NCBI GenBank assembly: GCA_944376195.1
Contig: CALWBW010000023.1
Location: forward strand, 1-37,570
Direction: 5' to 3'
Origin: an uncultured Clostridia bacterium
GTDB taxonomy: Bacteria > Bacillota > Clostridia > Oscillospirales > QAMX01
Length of the DNA stretch: 37,570 nt
Below, one piece after another: positions 8,500 through 17,204 of this stretch; positions within the stretch are counted from its first letter, which is position 1; every line of letters begins with the position of its first letter. The notes under the pieces were generated by a model. The model was not told the DNA's origin. It saw nothing but the letters and a program-made list of their open reading frames with translations, and searched no databases. The position numbers were made by a program, and so were the translations under genes.

Positions 8500-8502
8500 A
8501 GT

Positions 8503-9741
8503 TTATCCTCCGAATGCACGCAGCGCAAGGCAGGCGTTGTGCCCGCCAAAACCAAGCGATGTAGAGAGCGCAGCTGTAAAATTCCCTTCGCGGCGGACAT
8601 TAGGCGTATAATCAAGATCACAGGCGGGATCAGGTTCTTTATAGTTGATGGTGGGCGGTGCGACATGACGTGAAAGCGTCAGCGCCGAGGCAATCGCCTC
8701 TACAGCGCCTGCTGCGCCCAGCATGTGACCCGTCATACTCTTCGTAGAGGAAATGACGGCATGGCGCGCGAGGGTTTCTCCGAGGCCGAGTTTGAAGGCC
8801 TGTGTTTCAGAACTGTCGTTGAGCGGAGTGCCGGTACCATGTGCGTTGATATAAAGCAAATCATCTTCGACGATACCGCCTTCGCGCGCGGCAAGCGCAA
8901 TGGCACGCGCTGCGCAGGACCCATCCGGACGGGGTGCGGTCATATGATAGGCGTCGCAGGTGTTGGCGTAGCCGACAATTTCCGCATAAATCGTCGCACC
9001 ACGCGAAACGGCGTGTTCATATTCTTCAAGAACCATAACGCCGGCGCCTTCGCCCATGACAAATCCGCCGCGGCGTGCATCAAAGGGAAGGGAGGCCGCC
9101 TGGGGATCTTCCGACAGAGAGAGTGCCTGGCTGTTTGTAAAACCGGCGACTGCAAGGGGTTCAATTGTGGCCTCTGAACCGCCCGCGAAGATGGCGTCGG
9201 CGTAGCCATGCGCAATTGCGTGGAACGCTTCGCCGATGGAATGTGTGGAGGTGGCGCAGGCCGTCACAACAGGAAGACAGGGCCCCTGCGCATTATAGGT
9301 AATGGCAATGGTACCCGCCGCCATATTGCCGATCATCATCGGGATAAAGAACGGCGAAACGCGCGCGGGTCCGCGCTTTAACAATTTTTCGGTTTCCGTA
9401 ACGAATGTATGCATGCCGCCGATCCCGCTGCCCAGATAAACGCCCAGACGTTCCGGCGCGACAGTACCTGCAATTCCGCTGTCCGCGGCAGCCTGATAGG
9501 CGGCCGCCATGGCATACTGCGTATAAAGGTCCATATGCCGTGCGCTGGGTACATCGATGCCGTAATCCGCCGGATGAAACCCACGTACTTCGCCGGCCAG
9601 TTTGACCTTGAAATCAGTTGTGTCAAAACGCGTCAGGGTATCGATTCCACAAACGCCATTGATCAGATTGTTCCAAAAAGTAGGAATATCGTTACCGACG
9701 GGAGTGACGACTCCCAGTCCGGTAATGACGACTCGTTTCAT
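8503..9741 (-). CDS. fabF: 3-oxoacyl-ACP synthase II
   Basis: A 412-aa condensing enzyme that extends acyl-ACP with malonyl-ACP. The Cys-His-His triad is at C162 (in VTACATS), H301 (HGTGTPLND) and H339 (SMTGHMLGAAG). An ORF extension of 28 codons upstream exists, but the ATG at 9741 is preceded by AGGGAGGG and begins the canonical MKRVVITGLGVV. It lies in the middle of the fab operon, 17 nt after fabG. It is the only FabF/FabB-type enzyme seen here. Confidence 0.96.
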   Translation of the reverse strand: MKRVVITGLGVVTPVGNDIPTFWNNLINGVCGIDTLTRFDTTDFKVKLAGEVRGFHPADYGIDVPSARHMDLYTQYAMAAAYQAAADSGIAGTVAPERLGVYLGSGIGGMHTFVTETEKLLKRGPARVSPFFIPMMIGNMAAGTIAITYNAQGPCLPVVTACATSTHSIGEAFHAIAHGYADAIFAGGSEATIEPLAVAGFTNSQALSLSEDPQAASLPFDARRGGFVMGEGAGVMVLEEYEHAVSRGATIYAEIVGYANTCDAYHMTAPRPDGSCAARAIALAAREGGIVEDDLLYINAHGTGTPLNDSSETQAFKLGLGETLARHAVISSTKSMTGHMLGAAGAVEAIASALTLSRHVAPPTINYKEPDPACDLDYTPNVRREGNFTAALSTSLGFGGHNACLALRAFGG

Positions 9742-9758
9742 AGTAGATGCCCTCCCTA

Positions 9759-10499
9759 TTACATGGCAAGCCCGCCATCTACCTGAATGACGGTGCCTGT
9801 GATGTAGGATGCGGCCGCGGAACAAAGGAACCCGGCCAGTGCGGCAACCTCTTCCGGACGGCCCGGACGCCGCATGGGAATCATGGGGATCATAGCTTCG
9901 CGCGCTTTTTCCGGCATGGCGTTTGTCATATCCGTTTCTATCATGCCGGGCGCAATGGCGTTGCAGGTGATGCCGCGCGGCGCCAATTCCTTTGCGATAC
10001 TTTTCGTAAGACCGATCAGTCCGGCCTTTGCCGCGGCATAGTTTGCCTGTCCGGCGTTGCCGGTAAGACCGACGATTGAGGAGATGTTGACAATCCTGCC
10101 TTCACGACGGCGGACAAAACCACCATAGCAGTGCCGGATCAGATGAAACGCCCCTTTTAAATTGACGTCAAGTACACGATCAAAGTCTTCTTCCTTGAGC
10201 TGAGAAGCCAGACAGTCGCGCGTAATACCGGCGTTATTGACCAGTGCGTAAACAGGACCGAGCTCGGCTGTGACACGTTCAATCAACGCGCCCGACGCCG
10301 CGAAATCCGCAACGTCACAGGCATAACATTGCGCGTGAACACCAAGTGTTTCCACAGCCAAACGCGTTTCTTCCGCAGCGGTCGCGTTTCCGGCATAAAC
10401 AATGGCAAGATCCATTCCCTGTCGGGCAAGCTCCAACGCGATGGCCCGCCCGATACCACGGGAAGCGCCGCTGACCAGCGCAATTTTTCTTTCAGACAT
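9759..10499 (-). CDS. fabG: 3-oxoacyl-ACP reductase
   Basis: A 246-aa short-chain dehydrogenase with the NADPH-binding GASRGIG (residues 11-17), NNAG at 88-91 and the catalytic S140/S141-Y154-K158 set. The C-terminal 'ITGTVIQVDGGLAM' is typical of FabG. It reduces 3-oxoacyl-ACP to 3-hydroxyacyl-ACP. It starts 8 nt after fabD with AAGGAA upstream. Confidence 0.96.
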   Translation of the reverse strand: MSERKIALVSGASRGIGRAIALELARQGMDLAIVYAGNATAAEETRLAVETLGVHAQCYACDVADFAASGALIERVTAELGPVYALVNNAGITRDCLASQLKEEDFDRVLDVNLKGAFHLIRHCYGGFVRRREGRIVNISSIVGLTGNAGQANYAAAKAGLIGLTKSIAKELAPRGITCNAIAPGMIETDMTNAMPEKAREAMIPMIPMRRPGRPEEVAALAGFLCSAAASYITGTVIQVDGGLAM

Positions 10500-10507
10500 A
10501 GTATTCC

Positions 10508-11419
10508 TTATTCCTTCATTGCGGCAACGGCAGCCGCGAGCGTTTCCTGATTTTCCACGTGCAGAGCAAGCTTGGCGCCTCCGATTTTCCCCATAAAACC
10601 GGTGAGCGTTTTCCCTGCGCCGACTTCCATAAAGTTTGTAAATCCTGCCGAAAGCAGAGTTTCAATGGTGCGCTGCCAGCGCACAGGCGTTTTGACCTGA
10701 AGTGCCAGAAGCACCGCCGGATCGCCATAGGGTTCGGCATTGGTGTTGGCATAAAGCGGGATACGCGGCGCCGCAAAGGGAAGCGCCGTCATATAGTCCG
10801 CAAGGCCGCGCGCTGCATCTTCCATAAAGGGGGAATGGAACGCACCGCCCACTTTCAGCCGCACGGTGCGACCGCGCAGGGCTGCCACATCTGCTTCAAA
10901 GGCGGAAAGCTGTTCCGGCACGCCGGAAACGACAATCTGGCCGGGGCAATTATAGTTGACAGGGAAAACTTTATCATAGTTTGCCGTAAGTTTCTCAACG
11001 GCAGGTGCATCCAGACGCAAGACAGCGTCCATGGCGCCCGGATGAGATTCCGCAGCGGCCTGCATCAATTCGGCACGCCGGCAGACCAGACGGAATGCGT
11101 CGTCAAATGGCAAAACGCCGGCGAAGGCAACGGCTGCCAGTTCGCCAAGCGAAAAACCGGCGGCGGCGTCCGCCTCGACGCCGGCTTCCCGCAGAGCCTC
11201 TGCACAAGCGACATCCACAGTGAAAAGGCAAGGCTGGGTATTGGCTGTAATGGCCAGTTCCTCGGCAGACCCTTCAAAACATTGGTGGAGGGTGCCGGGA
11301 CGCAGACGTTCCGCCGCATCGAAGACGGCGCGCGCGGCAGGGGAGGCGTCATAGAGATCGCGTCCCATCCCAGGGACCTGGGCTCCCTGCCCCGCAAACA
11401 GGAAAACGGTTTTTCCCAT
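10508..11419 (-). CDS. fabD: Malonyl-CoA:ACP transacylase
   Basis: A 303-aa acyltransferase-fold enzyme that loads malonate onto ACP. The N-terminal FLFAGQGAQVPGMG and the partner histidine H195 (in GGAFHSPF) are present. The nucleophile S90 sits in GFSLGE instead of the common GHSLGE, so the residue before Ser is Phe. Many clostridial homologues also lack His there, so activity is still expected. GGAGGA precedes the start, and the gene follows fabK by 4 nt. Confidence 0.95.
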   Translation of the reverse strand: MGKTVFLFAGQGAQVPGMGRDLYDASPAARAVFDAAERLRPGTLHQCFEGSAEELAITANTQPCLFTVDVACAEALREAGVEADAAAGFSLGELAAVAFAGVLPFDDAFRLVCRRAELMQAAAESHPGAMDAVLRLDAPAVEKLTANYDKVFPVNYNCPGQIVVSGVPEQLSAFEADVAALRGRTVRLKVGGAFHSPFMEDAARGLADYMTALPFAAPRIPLYANTNAEPYGDPAVLLALQVKTPVRWQRTIETLLSAGFTNFMEVGAGKTLTGFMGKIGGAKLALHVENQETLAAAVAAMKE

Positions 11420-11423
11420 ATCG

Positions 11424-12386
11424 TCAGTCCTCCGTTACGAAGCGCGTCGCGCCGCGGAGGATTTCTTCTGCTTCGCGGAACATATCCCGAATAATATCGG
11501 CGGACGGTTTTTCATCGTGAATCATGGAGGCGCACTGTCCGGCCATCAGGCCACCGTTGACGACATCGCCATCGCGTGCGGCTTTGCGCAGGGAACCTGC
11601 GCCGAATTCATTGATTTCTTCGTCGGTGATGGAAGTGTCATATTCCATTTCATAGAAACGGCGGCTGAATTTATTCTTGAGCGAGCGAACCGGGTGACCG
11701 AGGCGCTTTCCGGTGACAATGGTGTCAATATCGCGCGCATCCAAAATTTTCTGTTTATAGTTTGGATGGACGGTGCATTCCGTCGCGGTGAGGAAGCGTG
11801 TGCCGCACTGAACGCCGAGAGCGCCCAGCATAAAGGAAGCTGCGATCCCGCGTCCGTCGGCGATTCCGCCTGCTGCGATGACAGGAATTTTTACGGCGTC
11901 TACAACCTGGGGAACCAGCGTCATGGTCGTTAAATCGCCGACATGACCGCCGGATTCGCCGCCTTCTGCAACGACGGCGCAAGCTCCCATGCGTTCCAGG
12001 CGGCGCGCAATGGCAGTGGATGGCACGACGGGGATTACGCGAATGCCCGCTTCCGTCCAAGGCTTCATATACTGGGACGGCATTCCCGCGCCTGTAATGA
12101 CGACAGGGACGTGTTCGTCAATGACAATCTGCGCCACTTCGTCTACAAACGGGCTCATCAGCATGATATTCACGCCAAACGGTAGGGAAGGATCGGTGAG
12201 AAGAGAGCGGCAGCGGGCAATTTCCCCGCGGACGTACTCACCGTTTGCATTCATGGCGGAAATTACGCCGAGTCCCCCGGCATTTGAAACGGCGGAAGCC
12301 AGCTCCGCGTCCGAAATCCAGGCCATGCCGCCCTGGAAAATGGGATACCGGATGCCCAGAAGGTCACAAAGAGGAGTATGAATCAT
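11424..12386 (-). CDS. fabK: Enoyl-ACP reductase II (FMN-dependent)
   Basis: A 320-aa TIM-barrel flavoprotein of the nitronate monooxygenase/FabK family. It starts with the typical 'LLGIRYPIFQGGMAWIS' block and has the flavin-binding 'AEGGESGGHVG' (about residues 138-148) and 'PVIAAGGIADGRG' (about 168-180) motifs. In a fab operon and without a fabI or fabL here, FabK is the likely last step of elongation. The triclosan insensitivity known for FabK would follow. The start codon is 1 nt from the acpP stop, and its AGGAGT Shine-Dalgarno lies in the end of acpP. Confidence 0.94.
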   Translation of the reverse strand: MIHTPLCDLLGIRYPIFQGGMAWISDAELASAVSNAGGLGVISAMNANGEYVRGEIARCRSLLTDPSLPFGVNIMLMSPFVDEVAQIVIDEHVPVVITGAGMPSQYMKPWTEAGIRVIPVVPSTAIARRLERMGACAVVAEGGESGGHVGDLTTMTLVPQVVDAVKIPVIAAGGIADGRGIAASFMLGALGVQCGTRFLTATECTVHPNYKQKILDARDIDTIVTGKRLGHPVRSLKNKFSRRFYEMEYDTSITDEEINEFGAGSLRKAARDGDVVNGGLMAGQCASMIHDEKPSADIIRDMFREAEEILRGATRFVTED

Positions 12387-12387
12387 G

Positions 12388-12606
12388 TTACAGACTCCTG
12401 TCGATCAGGTCGACCAGTTCACGAACAGTCTTCAGACTGGAGTCCAGCTCGATGGAAATGCCGAATTCATCTTCCAGGCTCATCACGATTTCCACGGTGT
12501 CCAGCGAATCCAGACCCAGGTCTTCAAACGTCGAGTCCATGGAGATTTCAGAAACGTCAATGTCCTTATATTCTGCGAGAATTTTTGCGGTTTTTTCGAA
12601 AGTCAT
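12388..12606 (-). CDS. acpP: Acyl carrier protein
   Basis: A 72-aa, strongly acidic four-helix carrier. The phosphopantetheine attachment site is S34 in GLDSLD. It is preceded by GGGAGG and lies directly upstream of fabK, separated from fabH by about 80 nt. It supplies the carrier for all intermediates made by the surrounding genes. Confidence 0.96.
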   Translation of the reverse strand: MTFEKTAKILAEYKDIDVSEISMDSTFEDLGLDSLDTVEIVMSLEDEFGISIELDSSLKTVRELVDLIDRSL

Positions 12607-12684
12607 GGTGATTTCCTCCCATAAATTAAAGTTTCATATGACAACGGCGGATTTCGCCGGTGTTTACGGAAAAAAGTGAAACGC

Positions 12685-13629
12685 TTACCAGGTAAGCAGG
12701 CAGGCGCCTGTCGTCAATCCTGCGCCGAAAGCGCTCATGGCGATTGTTTCGCCGCGTTTCAAGACGCCGGCGCGGTTCAATTCGTCGAGCAGGAGCGGAA
12801 CGCTGGCGGAAGATGTGTTTCCGTAGTGCTCCAGGTTGTGCGGAAATTTTTCAACCGGCTGGTGCAATCTGGTACGTACGGCTTCTAAAATGCGCAAATT
12901 CGCCTGATGCAAAATAAAATGATCGATATGGTCAATCGCCAACCCCGCCGTCTCGCACAGGGCGCGGATATCCTCTGTCGCAGAAGATACGGCAAATTTA
13001 TACACTTCCTGCCCGTTCATCGTCATAGGTTCATACACGCGCCCGCTTTTATCATAAGGGCAATTTCCGGCGGTATTGTAACCATGAAGGACCTCCGGAT
13101 TGGAGGCGGTGTGCATCCGGAACAGGGGATCGCGGCCGCCCTTTGTTACCACACAGGCCGCCGCGGCGTCGCCGAAGAGAACGCAGGTGGCACGGTTAGT
13201 CCAATCTGCCATGCGGGTGGGTTCTTCCGCACAGACAATCAAAATGTTTTGATAATGTCCGCGCGCAAGATAGGCATCCGCCATTTCAAGCGCATAGACA
13301 AAACCCGCGCAGGCGCCGTTGATATCGAGACAAGGACAACCGGCGCCGATAAGCCCCTGAATTACGCAGGAAAGAGCGGGCGTCATAAACCGGTTATAAA
13401 CGGTGGAACAGATGAAAAAATCAATGTCGGAAACGGAAAGCCCCGCATTTTCCATGGCGCGACGCGCAGCTTCTGCTGCAAGCCCCTCCAGATTTCCATC
13501 ATGGATCCGGCGCTCCTCAATTCCCGTACGCGTGCGGATCCATTCGTCGGAGGTGTCGAGAAAACGTTCCAATTCTGTATTCTTTATGATAAGCTCCGGC
13601 GTGGCGCTGCCGGTACCGATGAATTGCAT
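12685..13629 (-). CDS. fabH: 3-oxoacyl-ACP synthase III
   Basis: A 314-aa thiolase-fold enzyme that starts each chain by condensing an acyl-CoA primer with malonyl-ACP. The triad is C107 (NGACAGF), H241 (LHQANLRI) and N271 (GNTSSAS). It is the second gene of the operon after the MarR-type regulator. A primer preference (acetyl or branched) cannot be read from this sequence. Confidence 0.95.
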   Translation of the reverse strand: MQFIGTGSATPELIIKNTELERFLDTSDEWIRTRTGIEERRIHDGNLEGLAAEAARRAMENAGLSVSDIDFFICSTVYNRFMTPALSCVIQGLIGAGCPCLDINGACAGFVYALEMADAYLARGHYQNILIVCAEEPTRMADWTNRATCVLFGDAAAACVVTKGGRDPLFRMHTASNPEVLHGYNTAGNCPYDKSGRVYEPMTMNGQEVYKFAVSSATEDIRALCETAGLAIDHIDHFILHQANLRILEAVRTRLHQPVEKFPHNLEHYGNTSSASVPLLLDELNRAGVLKRGETIAMSAFGAGLTTGACLLTW

Positions 13630-13649
13630 AGGACACGACCCCTTCCTGT

Positions 13650-14117
13650 TTATTGCCTGTGCTCAGAGAGCTCAAGCTGATGCTTGATAAAGCTTGTCAT
13701 ATTGTGGAGGGCGGAAAGCAGGACAGGCCGTTGTTCCGCGTCTACATCTTTGATAAAAGCACGAATCAGGTGCTCGTGAAAATACCGGTGCATGGAGTTT
13801 ACTTTTTCTCCCATGCGCGTCAATTCCACATATACGACGCGTCCGTCCGTATCAGAACGCCGCTTGACAACGTAGCCCTTTTTCTCAAGTTTCTTCACCG
13901 CAATGGTCATAGATGGCAGCGTCACCTGATGTTCCTGCGCGATGTCGCTGATGGAACAGCCGGACAGGCGCCTTTGCCAGACAGTCTCCAAAATGTGCAG
14001 TTCACTGATGGAAAGCTGTTGTCCGCTTTGTGAGAGAAGCTGCTCCTCAAGCCGCCGAATGGAATCATAAATCCCATTCAAAATGGTATTCAGCTCGGAA
14101 GCATAGGTGTCCAGCAT
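13650..14117 (-). CDS. fabT: MarR-family repressor of fatty-acid synthesis (FabT-like)
   Basis: A 155-aa MarR protein with a winged helix from about residues 40 to 110. A recognition-helix region occurs around 'SISDIAQEHQVTLPSMTIAVKKLEKKGYV' (described, about 58-86), followed by the wing 'RSDTDGRVVYVELT'. As the first gene of the fab operon, it matches the position of FabT, which represses the operon when long-chain acyl-ACP is bound. The gene is preceded by a promoter with AT-rich inverted repeats over the start site, suggesting autoregulation. Confidence 0.85.
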   Translation of the reverse strand: MLDTYASELNTILNGIYDSIRRLEEQLLSQSGQQLSISELHILETVWQRRLSGCSISDIAQEHQVTLPSMTIAVKKLEKKGYVVKRRSDTDGRVVYVELTRMGEKVNSMHRYFHEHLIRAFIKDVDAEQRPVLLSALHNMTSFIKHQLELSEHRQ

Positions 14118-14163
14118 GAAAAACCTCCGTGCAAATAGTTAGTTCATTTAATTAGTTTCCCTA
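14118..14163 (-). promoter_or_regulatory. Candidate FabT operator region
   Basis: Downstream of the -10 box, the minus strand carries ATTAG-GGAAA-CTAAT and the repeated half-site AACTAA (twice, 13 bp apart). The repeats overlap the expected start site, where a MarR repressor would block transcription. It does not match the streptococcal FabT box closely, so the exact operator is uncertain. Confidence 0.45.
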
Positions 14164-14193
14164 ATCATATACCAGACGAAGACATTTTGTCAA
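14164..14193 (-). promoter_or_regulatory. Sigma-A promoter of the fab-acc operon
   Basis: On the minus strand TTGACA (14188-14193), an 18-bp spacer, then TATGAT (14164-14169). The predicted start is near 14157, upstream of fabT. Confidence 0.8.
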
Positions 14194-14232
14194 GAGAAAA
14201 AGTGGAAAAAATGACGTTTCCTAAGAAATCGC

Positions 14233-15558
14233 TCAGGTACCGCGGGCTTTTTTGCGGTAGAGCATACCGGTAATGTCGGCCAGCAGCCACCCAATGGGCA
14301 CGGCAACCCAAATCCCTACGACCCCGATTGCGGGAATCGGCGACAGAAGGTAGGCCAGAAGTACGCGGGTACCCAGTGAAATGATGGTGAGCACAACGGA
14401 AATCCCCGGGCGTCGGATAGCGCGATAGTAGCCATAAAGAAGCGCGAGCAATCCAATTCCAAAATAGCAGGAGCCCTCAATCCGCAAATACTGTACGCCG
14501 GCAGCCAGTACATCCGTTTCCTCCGGTTGTATGAACAGACCGATGAGCTGTGGGGCAAAGATACAGACAAAGGTGCTGATGGCGGCGCAAAAGAGAAGTG
14601 CGGTGAGAAAAGCACTTTTGCAGCCTTTTTCAATCCGGTCATGTTGTCCGGCGCCATAGTTTTGCGCGACGAAGGTGGAGAACGCGTTGCCGAAGTCCTG
14701 CGCAGGCATATGGGCAAACGAATTGATTTTGACTGCCGCCGCAAATGCCGCCATGATGACGGCGCCGAAACTGTTCACAAGCCCCTGGATCAGCAGTACG
14801 CCGAAATTCATGATGGATTGCTGCATGGAGGTGAGAAAAGAAAGGCTGGCGATTTCGCGGACAATCCCGGCGTTCCAGCGCAGATGACGCTTGGCCGGAC
14901 GCAGGGAGGGCACGCGAAATACCACATAGAGCGCAAGGCCAAAACTGGATACGCACTGCGCCAATACTGTGGCGATCGCCGTACCTTCAACCCCCCAGGA
15001 AAACTTCAAAACGAAAAGAAGATCAAGCGCAACGTTCAGGAGCGCGGAGACGCCCAGGAAAATCAGCGGAACCACAGAATTGCCTATGGCACGCAAAAGG
15101 CAGGCAAAATAATTATAAAGGAATGTCGCGCCTAGCCCAAGGAAAATAATCCGAAGATAATTTCGCATGAGCGGTGCGACTTCCTCCGGCACGCGCAGAA
15201 GCGTGATGATCATATTGAGCCCGGGAAGTACAATGGCATACAGGACCGCTGTGACGGCGGCAATGAAGAGAAAGGACAGACAAATACTGTTTTTCAAACG
15301 GTCCATATCCCGCCGACCGTACTGTATGGAAAAGGCTGCGCCGCTGCCCATACATAATCCCAGCAGGACCGACGTGAGAAATACCATCAGGGTATAGGAA
15401 GAGCCTACGGCCGCTAATGCATGGGAGCCCAGGAAGCGTCCTACCACCCAGGTGTCCGCGATATTATAAAATTGCTGCAGCAGGTTGCCGATCATCATGG
15501 GAAAGGCAAAACGAAGCAGATTGCCGGTAATAGGGCCTTCCGTCAAATTTTTTTGCAT
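14233..15558 (-). CDS. MATE-family efflux transporter
   Basis: A 441-aa polytopic membrane protein with the MATE two-bundle layout. The first helix has 'FAFPMMIGNLLQQFYNIADTWVVGRFLG' character (residues about 13-40). The second half has the cytoplasmic 'VAQNYGAGQHDRI' motif (about 285-297) that marks the MATE repeat. AGAGGA precedes the ATG. It follows the cobC-like gene by about 50 nt on the same strand and has no clear terminator before fabT. Its substrate is unknown; it is not closely similar to the MATE at 411-1817. Confidence 0.9.
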   Translation of the reverse strand: MQKNLTEGPITGNLLRFAFPMMIGNLLQQFYNIADTWVVGRFLGSHALAAVGSSYTLMVFLTSVLLGLCMGSGAAFSIQYGRRDMDRLKNSICLSFLFIAAVTAVLYAIVLPGLNMIITLLRVPEEVAPLMRNYLRIIFLGLGATFLYNYFACLLRAIGNSVVPLIFLGVSALLNVALDLLFVLKFSWGVEGTAIATVLAQCVSSFGLALYVVFRVPSLRPAKRHLRWNAGIVREIASLSFLTSMQQSIMNFGVLLIQGLVNSFGAVIMAAFAAAVKINSFAHMPAQDFGNAFSTFVAQNYGAGQHDRIEKGCKSAFLTALLFCAAISTFVCIFAPQLIGLFIQPEETDVLAAGVQYLRIEGSCYFGIGLLALLYGYYRAIRRPGISVVLTIISLGTRVLLAYLLSPIPAIGVVGIWVAVPIGWLLADITGMLYRKKARGT

Positions 15559-15609
15559 GTATAGTTCCTCTTTGTTTGTATCCGGATTTTCAAGAAGTAA
15601 TATGGATGC

Positions 15610-16194
15610 TCAGACCTCCCCCAGCAGGCAAAGCCGTGGAATCCCGGCCTCGAGCGTAACGTTTAACCGCCAGCCGTGTCCGAAAGAGGGCTGCCATTCG
15701 TAAAACGTGCGTTTTTCCGTGCAGAAAGACTCCAAAATTGCGCAGATGGTGCCGCCGTGACAGACCAGACAAACTCGCGCCGCGGCATACTGAGCGGCAA
15801 ATGGAACGAAACGGTTGCGTACGCGGGTATAAAACGCGTTGCGGCTTTCCCCCTGCGGACAGGGATCATCGCCGGTTTCGTCGGTAATCCATTGAATGTA
15901 ACGGGGGTCAGTTCGAAGCATTTCATAAGACTTTCGTTCAAAAAGCCCAAAATTCATTTCCCGAAATTCCGGGACCGCAATCCGGCGCTCTCCAAGGCAG
16001 AGAAGATCGGCCGTTTCCCGGGTGCGGTGCATTCCCGTATCCGCAACTACGTCGAAAACGGGGAGAGGGCGGGAGGCAGCCAGCGTGAGAAGTTCCGTTT
16101 TTCCGTTTTCTGAGAGGTGCAGGTCGGTTGACCCGCAGTAAAGATGCTGTTCATTTGCTTCTGTGCGGCCATGCCGCAGTAAGGTTAGTTCCAT
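15610..16194 (-). CDS. cobC: Histidine phosphatase, probable alpha-ribazole phosphatase
   Basis: A protein of about 194 aa of the phosphoglycerate-mutase-like branch. It has the phosphohistidine motif LLRHGRTEAN at the N-terminus (H8), 'REMNFGLFE' near residue 75 and the second His in 'CLVCHGGTICAI' near 145. Alpha-ribazole phosphatase dephosphorylates alpha-ribazole-5'-phosphate, the nucleotide-loop precursor of cobalamin. The cobC name rests on its overlap and co-direction with cobS; by sequence alone it could be another small-molecule phosphatase. The start at 16194 has GAGG upstream, and 9 extra in-frame codons precede it. Confidence 0.75.
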   Translation of the reverse strand: MELTLLRHGRTEANEQHLYCGSTDLHLSENGKTELLTLAASRPLPVFDVVADTGMHRTRETADLLCLGERRIAVPEFREMNFGLFERKSYEMLRTDPRYIQWITDETGDDPCPQGESRNAFYTRVRNRFVPFAAQYAAARVCLVCHGGTICAILESFCTEKRTFYEWQPSFGHGWRLNVTLEAGIPRLCLLGEV

Positions 16195-16208
16195 TTCCGT
16201 TACCTCGG

Positions 16209-17006
16209 TCACAAGAGACAAAAGCCGAATCCCGGCGCTTCCGCAAGAAGTGCCAGAGCAAGCAGCATACAGGTTTCACAAAATACGATGGTAAAACCGG
16301 AGACATCCCCGTTTATACCGCCCAGTCGGCGTGCGGCATAAAGACCAAGCAATGTTCCAAGAAGCAGACCGGTTGCTACGGCAGCGCCGCAGACAAGACC
16401 TGCAAAGAATATCGTGGCAGCCAGCGCCAAAATCCCGGTTAAAAGCAAAACGGTTTTTACGGCGGCCCCATTTCCTGTTTTAAAATACGCGCCGAGTGAA
16501 CTCCCCGGCATGGTTTTTACGCCAAGCAGTAAAAGTCCGGCGGCGCAGCGGGAAAGCGTAGGAATACCGATGAGGAGCGCAGTCCAGGCCGCGCTGCCGG
16601 CAGAGGTGTTATGTAAAAGCCAGACCGATGCCAGATCCGCTGCAAGAACAAACAAAAGAGAAATCACCGCGAAGGAACCGCAGTGGGGATCTTTTAAAAT
16701 ACGCCGCCGCCCTTCCTCATCCCGATGTGAAAGCAGCGCGTCGCAGACATCCATAAAGCCGTCAAGATGGAGAAATCCGGTCAAAAGACAGGCCGCAGCG
16801 ACGGTCAGCACGGAAAAGAGCGGAGCAGGAATGGAAAACCGAACAAAAATCCAAACAAGACAGGCCAAAAGTCCTCCCAGTACGGCGCCAACCAGCCCCA
16901 GGCAAGCCGTCATACGGCTGCCGTGCTCCATATCCCAGTCTATCTGCGGCATGGGGATGGCTGTGAACATACCGAGCGCGGAAAAAAAAGAACGGAAATA
17001 TTGCAT
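16209..17006 (-). CDS. cobS: Adenosylcobinamide-GDP ribazoletransferase (cobalamin synthase)
   Basis: A 265-aa multi-pass membrane enzyme that joins adenosylcobinamide-GDP and alpha-ribazole(-5'-P) into cobalamin(-5'-P). Near residue 78 it has the family hallmark HLDGFMDVCDALLS followed by a DPHCGSFAV segment, and a C-terminal GGINGDVSGFT. Upstream in-frame codons exist, but AGGGG precedes the ATG at 17006, which starts the normal 'MQYFRSFFSALGMFTAIP'. Its 3' end lies 14 nt from the cobC start. The gene is divergent from cobU. Confidence 0.92.
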   Translation of the reverse strand: MQYFRSFFSALGMFTAIPMPQIDWDMEHGSRMTACLGLVGAVLGGLLACLVWIFVRFSIPAPLFSVLTVAAACLLTGFLHLDGFMDVCDALLSHRDEEGRRRILKDPHCGSFAVISLLFVLAADLASVWLLHNTSAGSAAWTALLIGIPTLSRCAAGLLLLGVKTMPGSSLGAYFKTGNGAAVKTVLLLTGILALAATIFFAGLVCGAAVATGLLLGTLLGLYAARRLGGINGDVSGFTIVFCETCMLLALALLAEAPGFGFCLL

Positions 17007-17035
17007 GGTCATAACCCCTAACGTCAAACTATTTG

Positions 17036-17065
17036 ATTGTAGCACGAGAAGCATCCGGTTGTAAA
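17036..17065 (-). promoter_or_regulatory. Promoter of cobS-cobC-MATE
   Basis: On the minus strand TTTACA (17060-17065), an 18-bp spacer and TACAAT (17036-17041). The leader is only about 23 nt, leaving no room for a cobalamin riboswitch. Confidence 0.65.
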
Positions 17066-17149
17066 TATTTATGGGAGGAATCTTGGATGCAAGAAACGAA
17101 AACCTTTGAAACAATTCTTCCAAAACGCCATTCATTCATTCATATGGAA

Positions 17150-17179
17150 TTCACAATTGTCCACTACTCTACATAATAA
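17150..17179 (+). promoter_or_regulatory. Possible promoter of cobU
   Basis: TTCACA (17150-17155), an 18-bp spacer and TAATAA (17174-17179), 25 bp before the cobU start. The match is weak; it is called because the gene is divergent and needs a start site here. Confidence 0.4.
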
Positions 17180-17204
17180 ATGAACGATTTACGGGAGGTT
17201 TTTT

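Noticed and set aside
17007-17204. Cobalamin riboswitch between cobS and cobU
   Set aside because: No B12-box-like sequence or suitable hairpins were seen, and the cobS leader is too short.
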